Of a stretch of 38,629 nt of DNA, positions 16,547 to 24,175 are shown one piece after another. Numbering within the stretch: position 1 is the first letter of the stretch; every line of letters begins with the position of its first letter. Below the pieces are notes generated by a model. The model saw only the letters and a program-made list of their open reading frames with translations. It did no database searches and was not told the DNA's origin. The stretch is taken from the IMG/VR virus record IMGVR_UViG_3300042485_004068, positions 1 to 38,629 of that record. One strand, written 5' to 3'. The position numbers and the translations under genes are program-made. The DNA comes from a virus.

Positions 16547-17095
16547 CTAGGTTAATATATCGAAGTTGACAACACAGCGTGGTCCTGTTTTAGGAATACC
16601 TCCACCGTGATATATTTCTCCATCAAACACAACCACTCGGCCACGTTTGGGAGAAACTGATTTAACAATATTATTGTTGTTGTCAAAGAAAACAGTGTCT
16701 CCATCTGCATCGTTGACATAATACAATACTACTGTATGTTTGAAGGGAAAGTCTTGGTGTGCAGCGTAATGTTTTAATTTTGTTTCGTAAGGTAGTATAA
16801 GATAAATTCTAGCTACCATTATTTCTTTTAACATCAAACCAAGGTCCTGGCAGACTACTTGCGGTATTAGTGCAAAGTTATCTAGATAATTAGATCGATG
16901 GGCACTGGATTTTAATACGTGAACAAAAGAAAGAGGATTGGTACCGTCTTCGTTTGCAGTACTTTCATACTTGCATCGCAGATCTATTGTGGGATGCATT
17001 ACTTCATCCTCTACCTTTGTTCTTCCTAAAATACTTAATTCATAGTAATCCTGAAGATGTTTAGGAATTAAGTCATCGTAGACTTTTATATTCAC
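16547..17095 (-). CDS. 2OG-Fe(II) oxygenase (prolyl-4-hydroxylase-like)
   Basis: The 182-residue double-stranded beta-helix protein has ligands H113 and D115 (AAHQDFPFKHTVVLYYVND), H163 (FDGEIYHGG) and 2OG-binding R173. YYVNDADGDTVFF and PKRGRVVVFDGEIYHGG are typical of the P4H-like enzymes common in cyanophages. It hydroxylates a substrate with O2 and 2-oxoglutarate; the substrate is unknown. The start overlaps the upstream stop as ATGA. It lies in the virion/replication block, not in the island. Confidence 0.88.
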   Translation of the reverse strand: MNIKVYDDLIPKHLQDYYELSILGRTKVEDEVMHPTIDLRCKYESTANEDGTNPLSFVHVLKSSAHRSNYLDNFALIPQVVCQDLGLMLKEIMVARIYLILPYETKLKHYAAHQDFPFKHTVVLYYVNDADGDTVFFDNNNNIVKSVSPKRGRVVVFDGEIYHGGGIPKTGPRCVVNFDILT

Positions 17096-17580
17096 TTTGG
17101 CTCTTCAATTGGTTCGTCGAAACAAAGGCTTTCTATGGTCTTGTAGTGTTCATAGGCTTTTTTCAATGCTTCAAACTTTTCAAGTTTCTTTGGGTCAGGT
17201 ACTAGAATAGCAAGTCGCTGTTCCATCTTCTTCATAAATTCTTTTAGACTCTGGCCACCGACCGTAATATCAGTACCAGCGGCCATATCAATACCAGTTG
17301 TGCTAATATTCACAGTATTTGGAGAAACGGTGTTAGTAAATGCATAACCGCTAGTTCCTGTGGTCCATTGACTGTTATTGCTAATGTTATTAATAGTTGT
17401 AATACCGCCTACTGTTGCTCCGTAATTGTAAGAATACGCAGATGATGGCAGAGTAATTGTTGAAACTCCGGAGCCAAGTGTAATTGTATCTAATGTATCA
17501 GTCATGGTGCTTTGAGCAGCACCATAACTGCTTAGATCAATTTCAATATCATCAAGTGTGATACTGTCCTTGTCGTTCAT
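17092..17580 (-). CDS. Probable virion structural protein with C-terminal coiled coil
   Basis: Of 162 residues, the N-terminal two thirds are Ser/Thr/Gly-rich and beta-like (TDTLDTITLGSGVSTITL). The C-terminus begins DITVGGQSLKEFMKKMEQRL and continues as a coiled coil ending YKTIESLC plus an acidic tail. The VGGxSLKxFxxxxEQRL segment recurs in T4-like phage structural proteins. The precise role is unknown. Confidence 0.7.
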   Translation of the reverse strand: MNDKDSITLDDIEIDLSSYGAAQSTMTDTLDTITLGSGVSTITLPSSAYSYNYGATVGGITTINNISNNSQWTTGTSGYAFTNTVSPNTVNISTTGIDMAAGTDITVGGQSLKEFMKKMEQRLAILVPDPKKLEKFEALKKAYEHYKTIESLCFDEPIEEPK

Positions 17581-17582
17581 GA

Positions 17583-17771
17583 TTAAGCCTTGGCTTCTTT
17601 ACGGGCGTTCTTTTCTGCTGTAATTTCATTGCGGCGAGCTTTTACACCCTTAGCAACTTCCTGTAGAGCTTTACGAGCACGAGTGCCTGCTGCACCGTTG
17701 CCTGCTGTAAACTTTGCATCCTCTGCTAAGAATGCTTCGAAGTCTGCTTTTAATTGATCAACTGTTGACAT
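17583..17771 (-). CDS. Small basic protein, histone H1-like Hc1 type
   Basis: The 62-residue helical protein starts MSTVDQLKADFEAFLAEDAK and has GTRARKALQEVAKGVKARRN and EKNARKEAKA. Sequence and composition resemble Hc1-type histone H1-like proteins, suggesting nucleic acid binding or DNA compaction. AAGGAA precedes the ATG. It is the first protein gene downstream of the tRNA-like gene. Confidence 0.7.
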   Translation of the reverse strand: MSTVDQLKADFEAFLAEDAKFTAGNGAAGTRARKALQEVAKGVKARRNEITAEKNARKEAKA

Positions 17772-17807
17772 AATATTTTTTCCTTATAGTTATGTTCTAA
17801 TACTTAT

Positions 17808-17831
17808 AAGCCACCCTGCTTGTAGGGGCTT
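17808..17831 (-). other. Stem-loop between tRNA-like gene and Hc1-like gene
   Basis: AAGCC pairs with GGCTT, enclosing CCT/AGG and a six-base loop, with a two-base bulge. There is no U-tract. It could be a weak terminator or an RNA-processing element just downstream of the tRNA-like 3' end. Confidence 0.35.
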
Positions 17832-17836
17832 AAAAC

Positions 17837-17947
17837 TGGTATGGTCGGTAGGTTTCGAACCTACAAAGACTCTGTCTACGACTTTGTCCCGTCCCCACTC
17901 TAGTCTATGGGACTAGCGGGAGGTCTGCCAATTCCACTCACGACCAC
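17837..17947 (-). tRNA. tRNA-like gene, Leu-type ends, atypical anticodon/variable region
   Basis: On the minus strand a 7-bp acceptor stem (GTGGTCG with CGACCAT, one G-T pair), discriminator A, encoded CCA, a perfect T-arm (GTAGG TTCGAAA CCTAC) and a Leu-like D-arm (GTGGAATTGGCAGA) are present. The total of 111 nt is about 24 longer than a normal tRNA-Leu with CCA. The middle can fold as CTAGT/ACTAG around CCCATAG, or as TCCCG/CGGGA enclosing 25 nt; neither gives a standard U33-containing 7-nt loop, so the anticodon is not assigned. It may be a tRNA with an insertion, a decayed tRNA or a tRNA-like regulator. Confidence 0.65.
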
Positions 17948-17953
17948 TTATAC

Positions 17954-17982
17954 AGTATATAGTTTATTTTTAGAAAGGTCAA
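17954..17982 (-). promoter_or_regulatory. Sigma70 promoter TTGACC-17-TATACT for the tRNA-like gene
   Basis: TTGACC (17977-17982) and TATACT (17954-17959) have a 17-bp spacer. The -10 box ends 6 nt before the first base of the mature tRNA-like sequence, so transcription would start at or next to its 5' end. Confidence 0.6.
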
Positions 17983-17990
17983 TGCCAATT

Positions 17991-17998
17991 TATAAATA
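17991..17998 (+). promoter_or_regulatory. Consensus late promoter TATAAATA, 7 nt before ATG
   Basis: A perfect octamer is followed by AGTGATC and the ATG at 18006, without a ribosome site. It marks the left edge of the strand-switching island. Confidence 0.6.
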
Positions 17999-18005
17999 AG
18001 TGATC

Positions 18006-18797
18006 ATGAAACTGCCATTAGGTAAAATCCAAAATTTACAAACTCAATTAGAGAATCACCCACTTTTAAACAATAACGTTATTAAAGACATTGACGGTCT
18101 TCGATTGTTTATGGAACATCATGTTTTTGCAGTTTGGGATTTTATGAGTTTAATTAAAGGACTGCAACATCATGTGTGTCCTAGCACCACATGCTGGACT
18201 CCGAGACATCACATACGTAGTGGATCGGCAAGATTGGTTAATGAAATTGTGTTAGCCGAAGAAACAGATATTGATCTCGACGGGGTGAGTTCTATAAGTC
18301 ATCATGATCTCTACTGCCAAGCAATGTTAGAAATTGGTGCTGATGCTAATTTAATAGAAGAATGGGTTGAATCAGTGGAAGTAAATGGATTTCATGGAGC
18401 TAAAGAATACTGTTCAGTGCCTACTGCAAGTCTTGAATTTATGGAAAAAACTTTTGAATTTATTGACTCTGGAGAACCGCATGTTATTGCAGCCGCATTT
18501 TGTTTTGGAAGAGAAACTGTTATTCCAAAGATGTTTGCCAGTCTATTAAAAAAATTACAATTATCTAATTTTGATTGCCCTAAGTTTTTTTATTATCTAT
18601 CTCGGCACATTGAAGTCGACAGTGAAAAACATGGACCAGCAAGTATAGCCCTCGTTGAGGATTTGTGTAATCATGATCCGGTACATATCCATGAAGCAGA
18701 GCAAGCGGCTCTAATAGCTCTTAAAGCAAGAATTAAACTTTGGGACGATCTACACAAACTAATTCAGGAACAATCGCATTTATATACTCATGACTGA
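18006..18797 (+). CDS. DUF3050 protein, heme-oxygenase-like di-iron fold
   Basis: The 263-residue protein carries the DUF3050 signature: FMEHHVFAVWDFMSLIKGLQ, then RLVNEIVLAEETDIDLDG and SHHDLYCQAML, with a second His/Glu-rich half (RHIEVDSEKHGPAS). DUF3050 proteins have the helical heme-oxygenase-like fold, and conserved Glu/His residues suggest a di-iron oxygenase or oxidase; the reaction is not known. I chose the ATG at 18006 over a GTG at 18000. The end overlaps the convergent radical SAM gene by 10 nt. Confidence 0.85.
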   Translation: MKLPLGKIQNLQTQLENHPLLNNNVIKDIDGLRLFMEHHVFAVWDFMSLIKGLQHHVCPSTTCWTPRHHIRSGSARLVNEIVLAEETDIDLDGVSSISHHDLYCQAMLEIGADANLIEEWVESVEVNGFHGAKEYCSVPTASLEFMEKTFEFIDSGEPHVIAAAFCFGRETVIPKMFASLLKKLQLSNFDCPKFFYYLSRHIEVDSEKHGPASIALVEDLCNHDPVHIHEAEQAALIALKARIKLWDDLHKLIQEQSHLYTHD

Positions 18798-20260
18798 GGA
18801 TTACCTATTAGTTCATAATAGTATTTGCGTAAGAAATTATTCCTCATTTGGCCCAATGCATTCCAATCAATGTCCATAACTTTATATTTTTGATATTCCT
18901 CTATATCTAAACCAAAGCTACCCACTGACATCAATGACCAAACATTAAGTTTTTGATACTCTTTGGCCTCATTGACTAATTGCAAGCGCCATTCTCTAGC
19001 GGTAATTGCATCGCAATATTCAGTTCTCCACACATATCTACCTTCTTTCATTTCCCAGGTAAAGCCGTACTTTTCTGCATCTCGATCAAATTCGCTACGA
19101 TGTTCGTCGTGAGCATCTTTATAAACTGTAAGATTTTGCCATACCCACGACGGTATTTTATTTTCCATTAGCCATTTATTTGTATTTTGACAATCTTCAA
19201 ACGTTTCGGGCGGTATCCCACAGATAAATGCCGAAGTGACTGTAATTTTCTCTTTCCATTTATCGTAATACAATTCTATTAGATAATCTTTTGAACTTTT
19301 ACCGATCCATGATTTACCAATCAATTTAGCAGCGTCTGAATTAAAACTTTCTATTCCAAGAAAAGCTCCCTTAAGACCGTTTTCTAATAACATATCAACT
19401 GACTCGGGATATGCAGCCAGTAAATCTATTCGTAAGTATGTTGCGTAATTAATTTTAAAAGGCAATGTTTTAACCATATCGGTGAACGCCCGAAGTCTAT
19501 CTTGATCAGCATTGAACGTATCATCTAGCATATAGTAGTTGGTAACACCCCAATTTTCGTAATTGCTGATAATTTCTTGTTTAACACATTCCATGTTCCG
19601 GTTAAAATCTCGTTTACTTTTTCCTATATATGGATATCGACAAAATTTACATTTAAAAATACAACCTCTCCCTAATTCAAGGGGCAATGTCTCTTTTGGT
19701 TGTATGTAATCATTTTTACTCCACTGATGATCGCATGATTCGATATCAAAAACTTTACCATCAGGTACTGCAAAACTTTCTCTAACAGTTCGATTGCCTT
19801 CAATAATTTCGAATTGAGGATGTGAAGTATCTTTAGACAAATGATCTAACAATGATAAGACATGCTGTTCTGTATGTCCCAAAAAAACATAATCAAACAA
19901 AGTTTTGTTTCTATGCAGTCTGCTAAAATGAGGGGCTGCTGGACTTCCTACAATTCGTTTAATTTGAGGGTATCTTTTTTTAATTGTAAAAAATACACTT
20001 TCTATTTTTTTAATTATTTCACCATTTGCTGGATCTTTAAGATCCATCATAACGCCTAATCCAATTATTTTAGTTTTTGGAGTAATATGCGATTCTAATA
20101 TTTTAATAATTTGATGTTCAGTAAAAAAGTGAATAAAGTCAACAACCTGTATATCGTACCCGTGCTTTCGTAAATACCAAGCAACTTGATAACTACCCAA
20201 GGGTCTAAAAATATTTGTTTTATTAACAGATACGCAGCAAGTTAGAAATATAGCATCCAC
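18788..20260 (-). CDS. Radical SAM enzyme with B12-binding-like N-terminal domain (I)
   Basis: Of 490 residues, 1-160 form a Rossmann-like domain as in class B radical SAM proteins (GSYQVAWYLRKHGYDIQVVD) but without the usual DxHxxG cobalamin motif. The radical SAM core starts at C200, C204, C207 (GRGCIFKCKFC), which would bind a [4Fe-4S] cluster. FLGIESFNSDAAKLIGKSW and AFICGIPPETFEDC follow. The C-terminal 100 residues are family-specific. The start is GTG at 20260, 5 nt after CATAAATA. It shares MVKTLPF and the overall layout with the radical SAM gene at 27153. The substrate is unknown. Confidence 0.87.
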   Translation of the reverse strand: MDAIFLTCCVSVNKTNIFRPLGSYQVAWYLRKHGYDIQVVDFIHFFTEHQIIKILESHITPKTKIIGLGVMMDLKDPANGEIIKKIESVFFTIKKRYPQIKRIVGSPAAPHFSRLHRNKTLFDYVFLGHTEQHVLSLLDHLSKDTSHPQFEIIEGNRTVRESFAVPDGKVFDIESCDHQWSKNDYIQPKETLPLELGRGCIFKCKFCRYPYIGKSKRDFNRNMECVKQEIISNYENWGVTNYYMLDDTFNADQDRLRAFTDMVKTLPFKINYATYLRIDLLAAYPESVDMLLENGLKGAFLGIESFNSDAAKLIGKSWIGKSSKDYLIELYYDKWKEKITVTSAFICGIPPETFEDCQNTNKWLMENKIPSWVWQNLTVYKDAHDEHRSEFDRDAEKYGFTWEMKEGRYVWRTEYCDAITAREWRLQLVNEAKEYQKLNVWSLMSVGSFGLDIEEYQKYKVMDIDWNALGQMRNNFLRKYYYELIGNPQS

Positions 20261-20265
20261 AGTAA

Positions 20266-20273
20266 TATTTATG
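20266..20273 (-). promoter_or_regulatory. Late-promoter-like CATAAATA, 5 nt before GTG start
   Basis: The octamer precedes TTACT and the GTG start of the radical SAM gene. It pairs back-to-back with the plus-strand octamer at 20288. Confidence 0.45.
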
Positions 20274-20287
20274 AATACTTTTGTTGC

Positions 20288-20295
20288 TATAAATA
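20288..20295 (+). promoter_or_regulatory. Consensus late promoter TATAAATA, 7 nt before ATG
   Basis: A perfect octamer followed by TTCTATC and the ATG at 20303, with no ribosome site. Confidence 0.6.
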
Positions 20296-20302
20296 TTCTA
20301 TC

Positions 20303-20776
20303 ATGTTCATTATCACTTTATTCGAATACATATTTTATTTCGGCCTCTGGACGTTTATTCTATACTGGATACATCGTGTAGGACATCAAGTAAAATTTTT
20401 ATCAAGTCTTCATCGACAGCATCATAAGTTTGTTAGAGAAAATACAATCACTTGGCATTGGTCAAATATATTTTTATTCAACGATAACTGGCCTAGTACA
20501 TTCGACTTCTGGGTCACAGAAGTGATTCCTACCGCAATATTTGTAACAATAACACAACAGTGGTGGTTGGGAATTGGATTTTATCTGTATGCAGCCTTTG
20601 TTCAAGAATGGCTAGAACACAATGATAATTTTAATTTTTACCCTATTTACACCTCGGGAAAGTGGCACCTACTGCATCACACACAGTATCCATGTAATTA
20701 CGGAATTGGTACACCTTTTTGGGATTGGATATTTAACACTAACAAAACACTAGATAACGCTAGCCATTCGATTTAA
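20303..20776 (+). CDS. Fatty acid hydroxylase/sterol desaturase superfamily membrane protein
   Basis: The 157-residue membrane protein has histidine boxes H24-H28 (HRVGH), H37-H41 (HRQHH), EHNDN around 105-109, and H122-H126 (HLLHH), the pattern that holds a di-iron centre in the FA-hydroxylase superfamily. Hydrophobic segments lie at about 4-22 and 72-101. It is short for the family but all His boxes are present. It could hydroxylate or desaturate a lipid, carotenoid or similar membrane substrate. The 3' end overlaps the convergent gene by 27 nt. Confidence 0.88.
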   Translation: MFIITLFEYIFYFGLWTFILYWIHRVGHQVKFLSSLHRQHHKFVRENTITWHWSNIFLFNDNWPSTFDFWVTEVIPTAIFVTITQQWWLGIGFYLYAAFVQEWLEHNDNFNFYPIYTSGKWHLLHHTQYPCNYGIGTPFWDWIFNTNKTLDNASHSI

Positions 20777-21124
20777 TCTATCTCGAACATTTAGATAGTC
20801 GTCAACTGGATATATTTCAATAGTTCTAGTCCATCCTTTTTCTGCAAAAAAATTCCTTGCACCGATGCTTATAGGATGATTACTGAATTCATTAAGATCT
20901 TCGGCAGTTTTAAAAAGAATATAGCTTTCTAATACACATCCGTTATCTTTTAAGATTAAAAATCTGTCAAGTGCTTTTCCTTGTCGAATAAAATCTCCGG
21001 CTAAAGCTCTTACTCCTGTACCTTTTTTACCGGATAGTTGTTCTTCCATATCTTTATAATAGAATTCATCAACGGTTTTTGCATTTCTATCTTTATGTGC
21101 AATAGTGACTTTTTGCATTATCAT
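20750..21124 (-). CDS. Small protein, possible ferredoxin-like alpha/beta-barrel fold
   Basis: The 124-residue protein contains LDRFLILKDNGCVLESYILF, TAEDLNEFSNHPISIGARN and RTIEIYPVDDY. The strand/helix alternation and the [FT]xxxExxxEFSxxP segment recall dimeric alpha-beta barrels, and a loosely similar protein is at 31148-31462. The function is not known. It starts at ATGATAATG overlapping the sulfotransferase stop, with starts possible at 21124 or 21118. Confidence 0.6.
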   Translation of the reverse strand: MIMQKVTIAHKDRNAKTVDEFYYKDMEEQLSGKKGTGVRALAGDFIRQGKALDRFLILKDNGCVLESYILFKTAEDLNEFSNHPISIGARNFFAEKGWTRTIEIYPVDDYLNVRDRLNRMASVI

Positions 21125-21867
21125 AATTCTAATTCCTTTAATATGTAGTCAGGCAATGCTGAATAATGATATTTTGAAAGATGTACTTTCTCTAAAATAA
21201 ATTGTTTTAGATCTTCGAAATTTTCAACATATTCGTCTATCGAGTCTTCTGTATAATTTGCAGAAAACTGTATTTCTTTTTTAAAGTACTCGTTGATTTT
21301 TTTAAAACTCATGTTGTTATTAATTAAATCTTCGAGATAAATTTTTTCAATTAAATTATTGTGATTATAAAATACATTTTCACTCCACCAATAATCTCTA
21401 CAGAGGCTGTTAAAAATAGTAAAAATTCTTCGTTGTTCCCTGTTTGATCCATCGTAATAAAAAGGATCAAATCTTTTTGATGACCCTTGAAAATCTTTGT
21501 TATCTATAGCTATTAACATACTCGCTAACACCTTCCAAATATTTTTTCTTAGAACTAAAAAAATAGCTAGTTGATTATGATCTATAATAGACGATATATC
21601 GCTGTGCCACGACAGAAAAGTTTTAAAACCAAAATACTCAATTTCTTTTTTTTCTTTATTATTAATTAGTTTTTGAATTATAGCATTGTGATCGAATATG
21701 TTTGACTTAAATGTGTTAGATAGTTGAACTATATTCGAAGGATTGAACGGTTCTGAATTTGTAAATTCTGGAATCCAAATGTTAGAATGACTGTTTAGTG
21801 TTTCACAAAAAAATGTAGTACCACTTCTTGGGGTGCCTAAAATTATAAAATTTGTTGAGTATGCCAT
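21121..21867 (-). CDS. PAPS-dependent sulfotransferase
   Basis: The 248-residue protein has the 5'-phosphosulfate-binding loop GTPRSGTTFF (11-20), and FLVLRKNIWKVLASMLIA matches the 3'-phosphate-binding region. IEKIYLEDLINN and the helical C-terminus fit sulfotransferases. It transfers sulfate from PAPS to an unknown hydroxyl or amine. A PAPS-forming kinase-like gene lies at 23160 in the divergent operon. The start stands 5 nt after a consensus late octamer. Confidence 0.85.
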   Translation of the reverse strand: MAYSTNFIILGTPRSGTTFFCETLNSHSNIWIPEFTNSEPFNPSNIVQLSNTFKSNIFDHNAIIQKLINNKEKKEIEYFGFKTFLSWHSDISSIIDHNQLAIFLVLRKNIWKVLASMLIAIDNKDFQGSSKRFDPFYYDGSNREQRRIFTIFNSLCRDYWWSENVFYNHNNLIEKIYLEDLINNNMSFKKINEYFKKEIQFSANYTEDSIDEYVENFEDLKQFILEKVHLSKYHYSALPDYILKELEL

Positions 21868-21872
21868 GACTT

Positions 21873-21880
21873 TATTTATA
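21873..21880 (-). promoter_or_regulatory. Consensus late promoter TATAAATA, 5 nt before sulfotransferase ATG
   Basis: A perfect octamer followed by AAGTC and ATG. No ribosome site is present. Confidence 0.6.
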
Positions 21881-21894
21881 GTGGGTTTTAATAT

Positions 21895-21902
21895 GCTAAA
21901 TA
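21895..21902 (+). promoter_or_regulatory. Late promoter GCTAAATA, 8 nt before ATG
   Basis: GCTAAATA precedes TTTTTGTT and the ATG at 21911 of the ATP-grasp gene. There is no ribosome site. Confidence 0.5.
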
Positions 21903-21910
21903 TTTTTGTT

Positions 21911-23143
21911 ATGAAAATTCTAATAATCGGAGATCACTCAATAAGTCATCACATATCATTGAGACTTTGCTCTGAACAACCAGTATCCAAAGTTTATCAT
22001 TACGGAGCGCCTACAAGTTTCCAAAAAGGAAAATACACTCCTATTGTGAATAATCGTGATACTTCGGCATTACATTATGCATCCTTATTAGATTTAGATT
22101 TAATAATCCCGTGTAATCAAATATACCAAATCAGCGATGAATATCAATCAACACTTAGTCGTTTAGGTATCCCAACATTACTCCCTTCAAAACAAAACGG
22201 ATATCTAGAATTATCAAAAATAAAATCTAAAACAATATTGCAGGAACTAGGAATTCCTACCCCTAATTACCAAGTATTTTCATATGCCAAGTTAGTTAAT
22301 TTATTTTTTGATATTCCCCGCCCATTTGTTTTTAAATTTGATCAAGATGCACGCCGAGGCCTGCAAACAGTTATTGTAAATGATGAAAACGTTATGGATG
22401 AATATGAGATATTAAAAAATTCCGGCAAACAACGTTTTTTGGCATTCATGTTAGGGGATTTTATAGATCAAAAATTTATAGTAGAATCCTTTATAGATAT
22501 TGTTCGAGAGTATTCGTATCATGTCTTGTGTAGTAAAGACAATCATGTTTATTTAGGATCGTCACGAGATTATAAAAAAAATAATAATGGAGATGTTGGA
22601 GTTAATACCGACGGTATGGGTTCTTACGGTGCAGTGGATGTCGACAACGTTGTAAATGAATACGTAATTAAAATTTTAAATTACCTTAAAAATAACAATA
22701 GTGCTTATGTGGGTATAATGTATCTTGGAGTTGCTCTGGATCAGACAGGTGTTCCGATGATATTAGAAATTAATACTCGGGCAGGTGATACAGAATTTCA
22801 TAATATACTCTCTCTTATTAACAATAATGTATCAGAACTATTCTATAATGCCGCTGTAAACAAACCTTTAGAACCAATAGAGTTTTCTAAAGATAAATCT
22901 GTAGCAATTAGAATTGTTAAATCCGATGCAGAAAATAAGAATGATCATTTTTTTACAAGATTTAAAAATATTCCATCGGACATTTGCGCATATCAGAGCG
23001 GTATTTTAAATGATAAATTTCAAGGAGTGTTGACCGCTAAGGCTGCAACTGTAGATCAAGCCAGTGATAAGATCTACTCTTATCTTAATAATATCGATAC
23101 ATCAAATTTTATTTTTCGATCAGACATCGGCTATCTTAAATAA
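21911..23143 (+). CDS. PurD-like ATP-grasp ligase (GAR-synthetase family)
   Basis: The 410-residue protein starts MKILIIGDHSISHHISLRLC like PurD. SSRDYKKNNNGDVGVNTDGM (217-236) matches the PurD signature RDHKR..DGDxGPNTGGMG with one Gly-to-Asp change, and GIMYLGVALDQ with LEINTRAGDTEF (285-296) matches the ATP-grasp metal site. PurD joins glycine to phosphoribosylamine, but divergence and island context allow another amine/carboxylate ligation. I chose the ATG at 21911, 8 nt after the promoter octamer; upstream in-frame starts would lie in the sulfotransferase promoter. Followed after 16 nt by the APS-kinase fusion gene. Confidence 0.82.
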   Translation: MKILIIGDHSISHHISLRLCSEQPVSKVYHYGAPTSFQKGKYTPIVNNRDTSALHYASLLDLDLIIPCNQIYQISDEYQSTLSRLGIPTLLPSKQNGYLELSKIKSKTILQELGIPTPNYQVFSYAKLVNLFFDIPRPFVFKFDQDARRGLQTVIVNDENVMDEYEILKNSGKQRFLAFMLGDFIDQKFIVESFIDIVREYSYHVLCSKDNHVYLGSSRDYKKNNNGDVGVNTDGMGSYGAVDVDNVVNEYVIKILNYLKNNNSAYVGIMYLGVALDQTGVPMILEINTRAGDTEFHNILSLINNNVSELFYNAAVNKPLEPIEFSKDKSVAIRIVKSDAENKNDHFFTRFKNIPSDICAYQSGILNDKFQGVLTAKAATVDQASDKIYSYLNNIDTSNFIFRSDIGYLK

Positions 23144-23159
23144 CTAAAAGGAAACAACT

Positions 23160-23954
23160 ATGACACAAAGAATTTTAATAATGGGTTTACCTGGGTCCGG
23201 TAAAACTTATCTTGCACAACACATTGTAGATCATCTACAAGCAGAAAAGAAAAGGGTAGGTTGGCTTAATGCTGACGATGTACGCAAGAAATATAATGAC
23301 TGGGATTTTAGCCACGAAGGGCGTATCCGCCAAAGTTTACGTATGCGAGAACTATCAGATAGCATGATAGATGTTGATTATGTTATCTGTGATTTTGTTG
23401 CTCCATTGGTTGAAATGCGTAATAATTTTAAAGCAGACTGGACTATATGGGTTGACACTATTCGTGAAGGTCGGTATGCAGACACTAATGCTATGTTCAT
23501 TGAACCCGAAGTATATGATTTCCGCATCACTGAACAAAAGGCAGAAAAATGGGCCGAGTTCGTTGCCGCACACATTATAGATAATCGTAGACGTCCTGTA
23601 TTTGATTGGAAAAAAGAAACTGTACAAATGTTGGGCAGATGGCAACCATGGCATGACGGACATCGTGCATTGTTTGAAAGATTGTTAGCCAAGACCGGGC
23701 AGGTAATTATTCAGGTGCGTGATGTACAAGGCTGGCAAGGAAGTAATCCGTTTGAAGTTGCTAAAGTTAAGGGTTTTATTAAACATGATTTAGATCCATT
23801 ATATCAAGGACAATATGAAATACAAGTGGTTCCTAACATTGTTCATATTGGTTGGGGCCGTGGTGTAGGATACACAAGTGGCGAAGAAACATTTGATGAA
23901 AAAGTAACTGATATTAGTGCTACAAAAATTCGTAAAGAATTAGGCTTAAAGTGA
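23160..23954 (+). CDS. APS-kinase-like / nucleotidyltransferase fusion
   Basis: The 264-residue protein begins with a P-loop (GLPGSGKT, 9-16), and LNADDVRKKYNDWDFSHEGR matches the substrate region of adenylylsulfate kinases, which make PAPS. From about residue 155 a HxGH-superfamily nucleotidyltransferase domain follows (GRWQPWHDGH at 159-168 and ISATKIR at 252-258), similar in logic to ATP sulfurylase or cytidylyltransferases. Kinase plus transferase resembles a miniature PAPS synthase, but phage homologues are not characterised here. AAAGGAA precedes the ATG. The 3' end overlaps the next GTG start. Confidence 0.82.
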   Translation: MTQRILIMGLPGSGKTYLAQHIVDHLQAEKKRVGWLNADDVRKKYNDWDFSHEGRIRQSLRMRELSDSMIDVDYVICDFVAPLVEMRNNFKADWTIWVDTIREGRYADTNAMFIEPEVYDFRITEQKAEKWAEFVAAHIIDNRRRPVFDWKKETVQMLGRWQPWHDGHRALFERLLAKTGQVIIQVRDVQGWQGSNPFEVAKVKGFIKHDLDPLYQGQYEIQVVPNIVHIGWGRGVGYTSGEETFDEKVTDISATKIRKELGLK

Positions 23955-24175
23955 ACAAGTATCACGTTAGATTCAACACCAAGCATAACGGTAGTCCGTT
24001 AGTTTGGCGAATCTTTGAAAATGGTGTGGAGCATCTAGCAACAGATGTTCGCATCATTGGAGAAACTTACACCGAGTGTACTCACGAATATGGTGAAACA
24101 AAATGGAATATTGCTTGCCAAGGACGTATGGTGTGGGCTGATCAAGTTGCCGTAATTGTGACGGGCAAAGATTAA
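23951..24175 (+). CDS. Conserved small phage protein, unknown
   Basis: The 74-residue protein (YHVRFNTKHNGSPLVWRIFE, ECTHEYGETKWNIACQGRM) resembles a small beta-rich protein common in T4-like cyanophages. It starts with GTG overlapping the upstream stop (GTGA), which indicates coupling. The stop shares the bases TTAA with the convergent SDR gene. Function unknown. Confidence 0.72.
   Translation: MNKYHVRFNTKHNGSPLVWRIFENGVEHLATDVRIIGETYTECTHEYGETKWNIACQGRMVWADQVAVIVTGKD

Noticed and set aside
17837-17947. Group I intron in the tRNA-like gene
   Set aside because: The extra sequence is only about 18-24 nt, far too short for a self-splicing intron.
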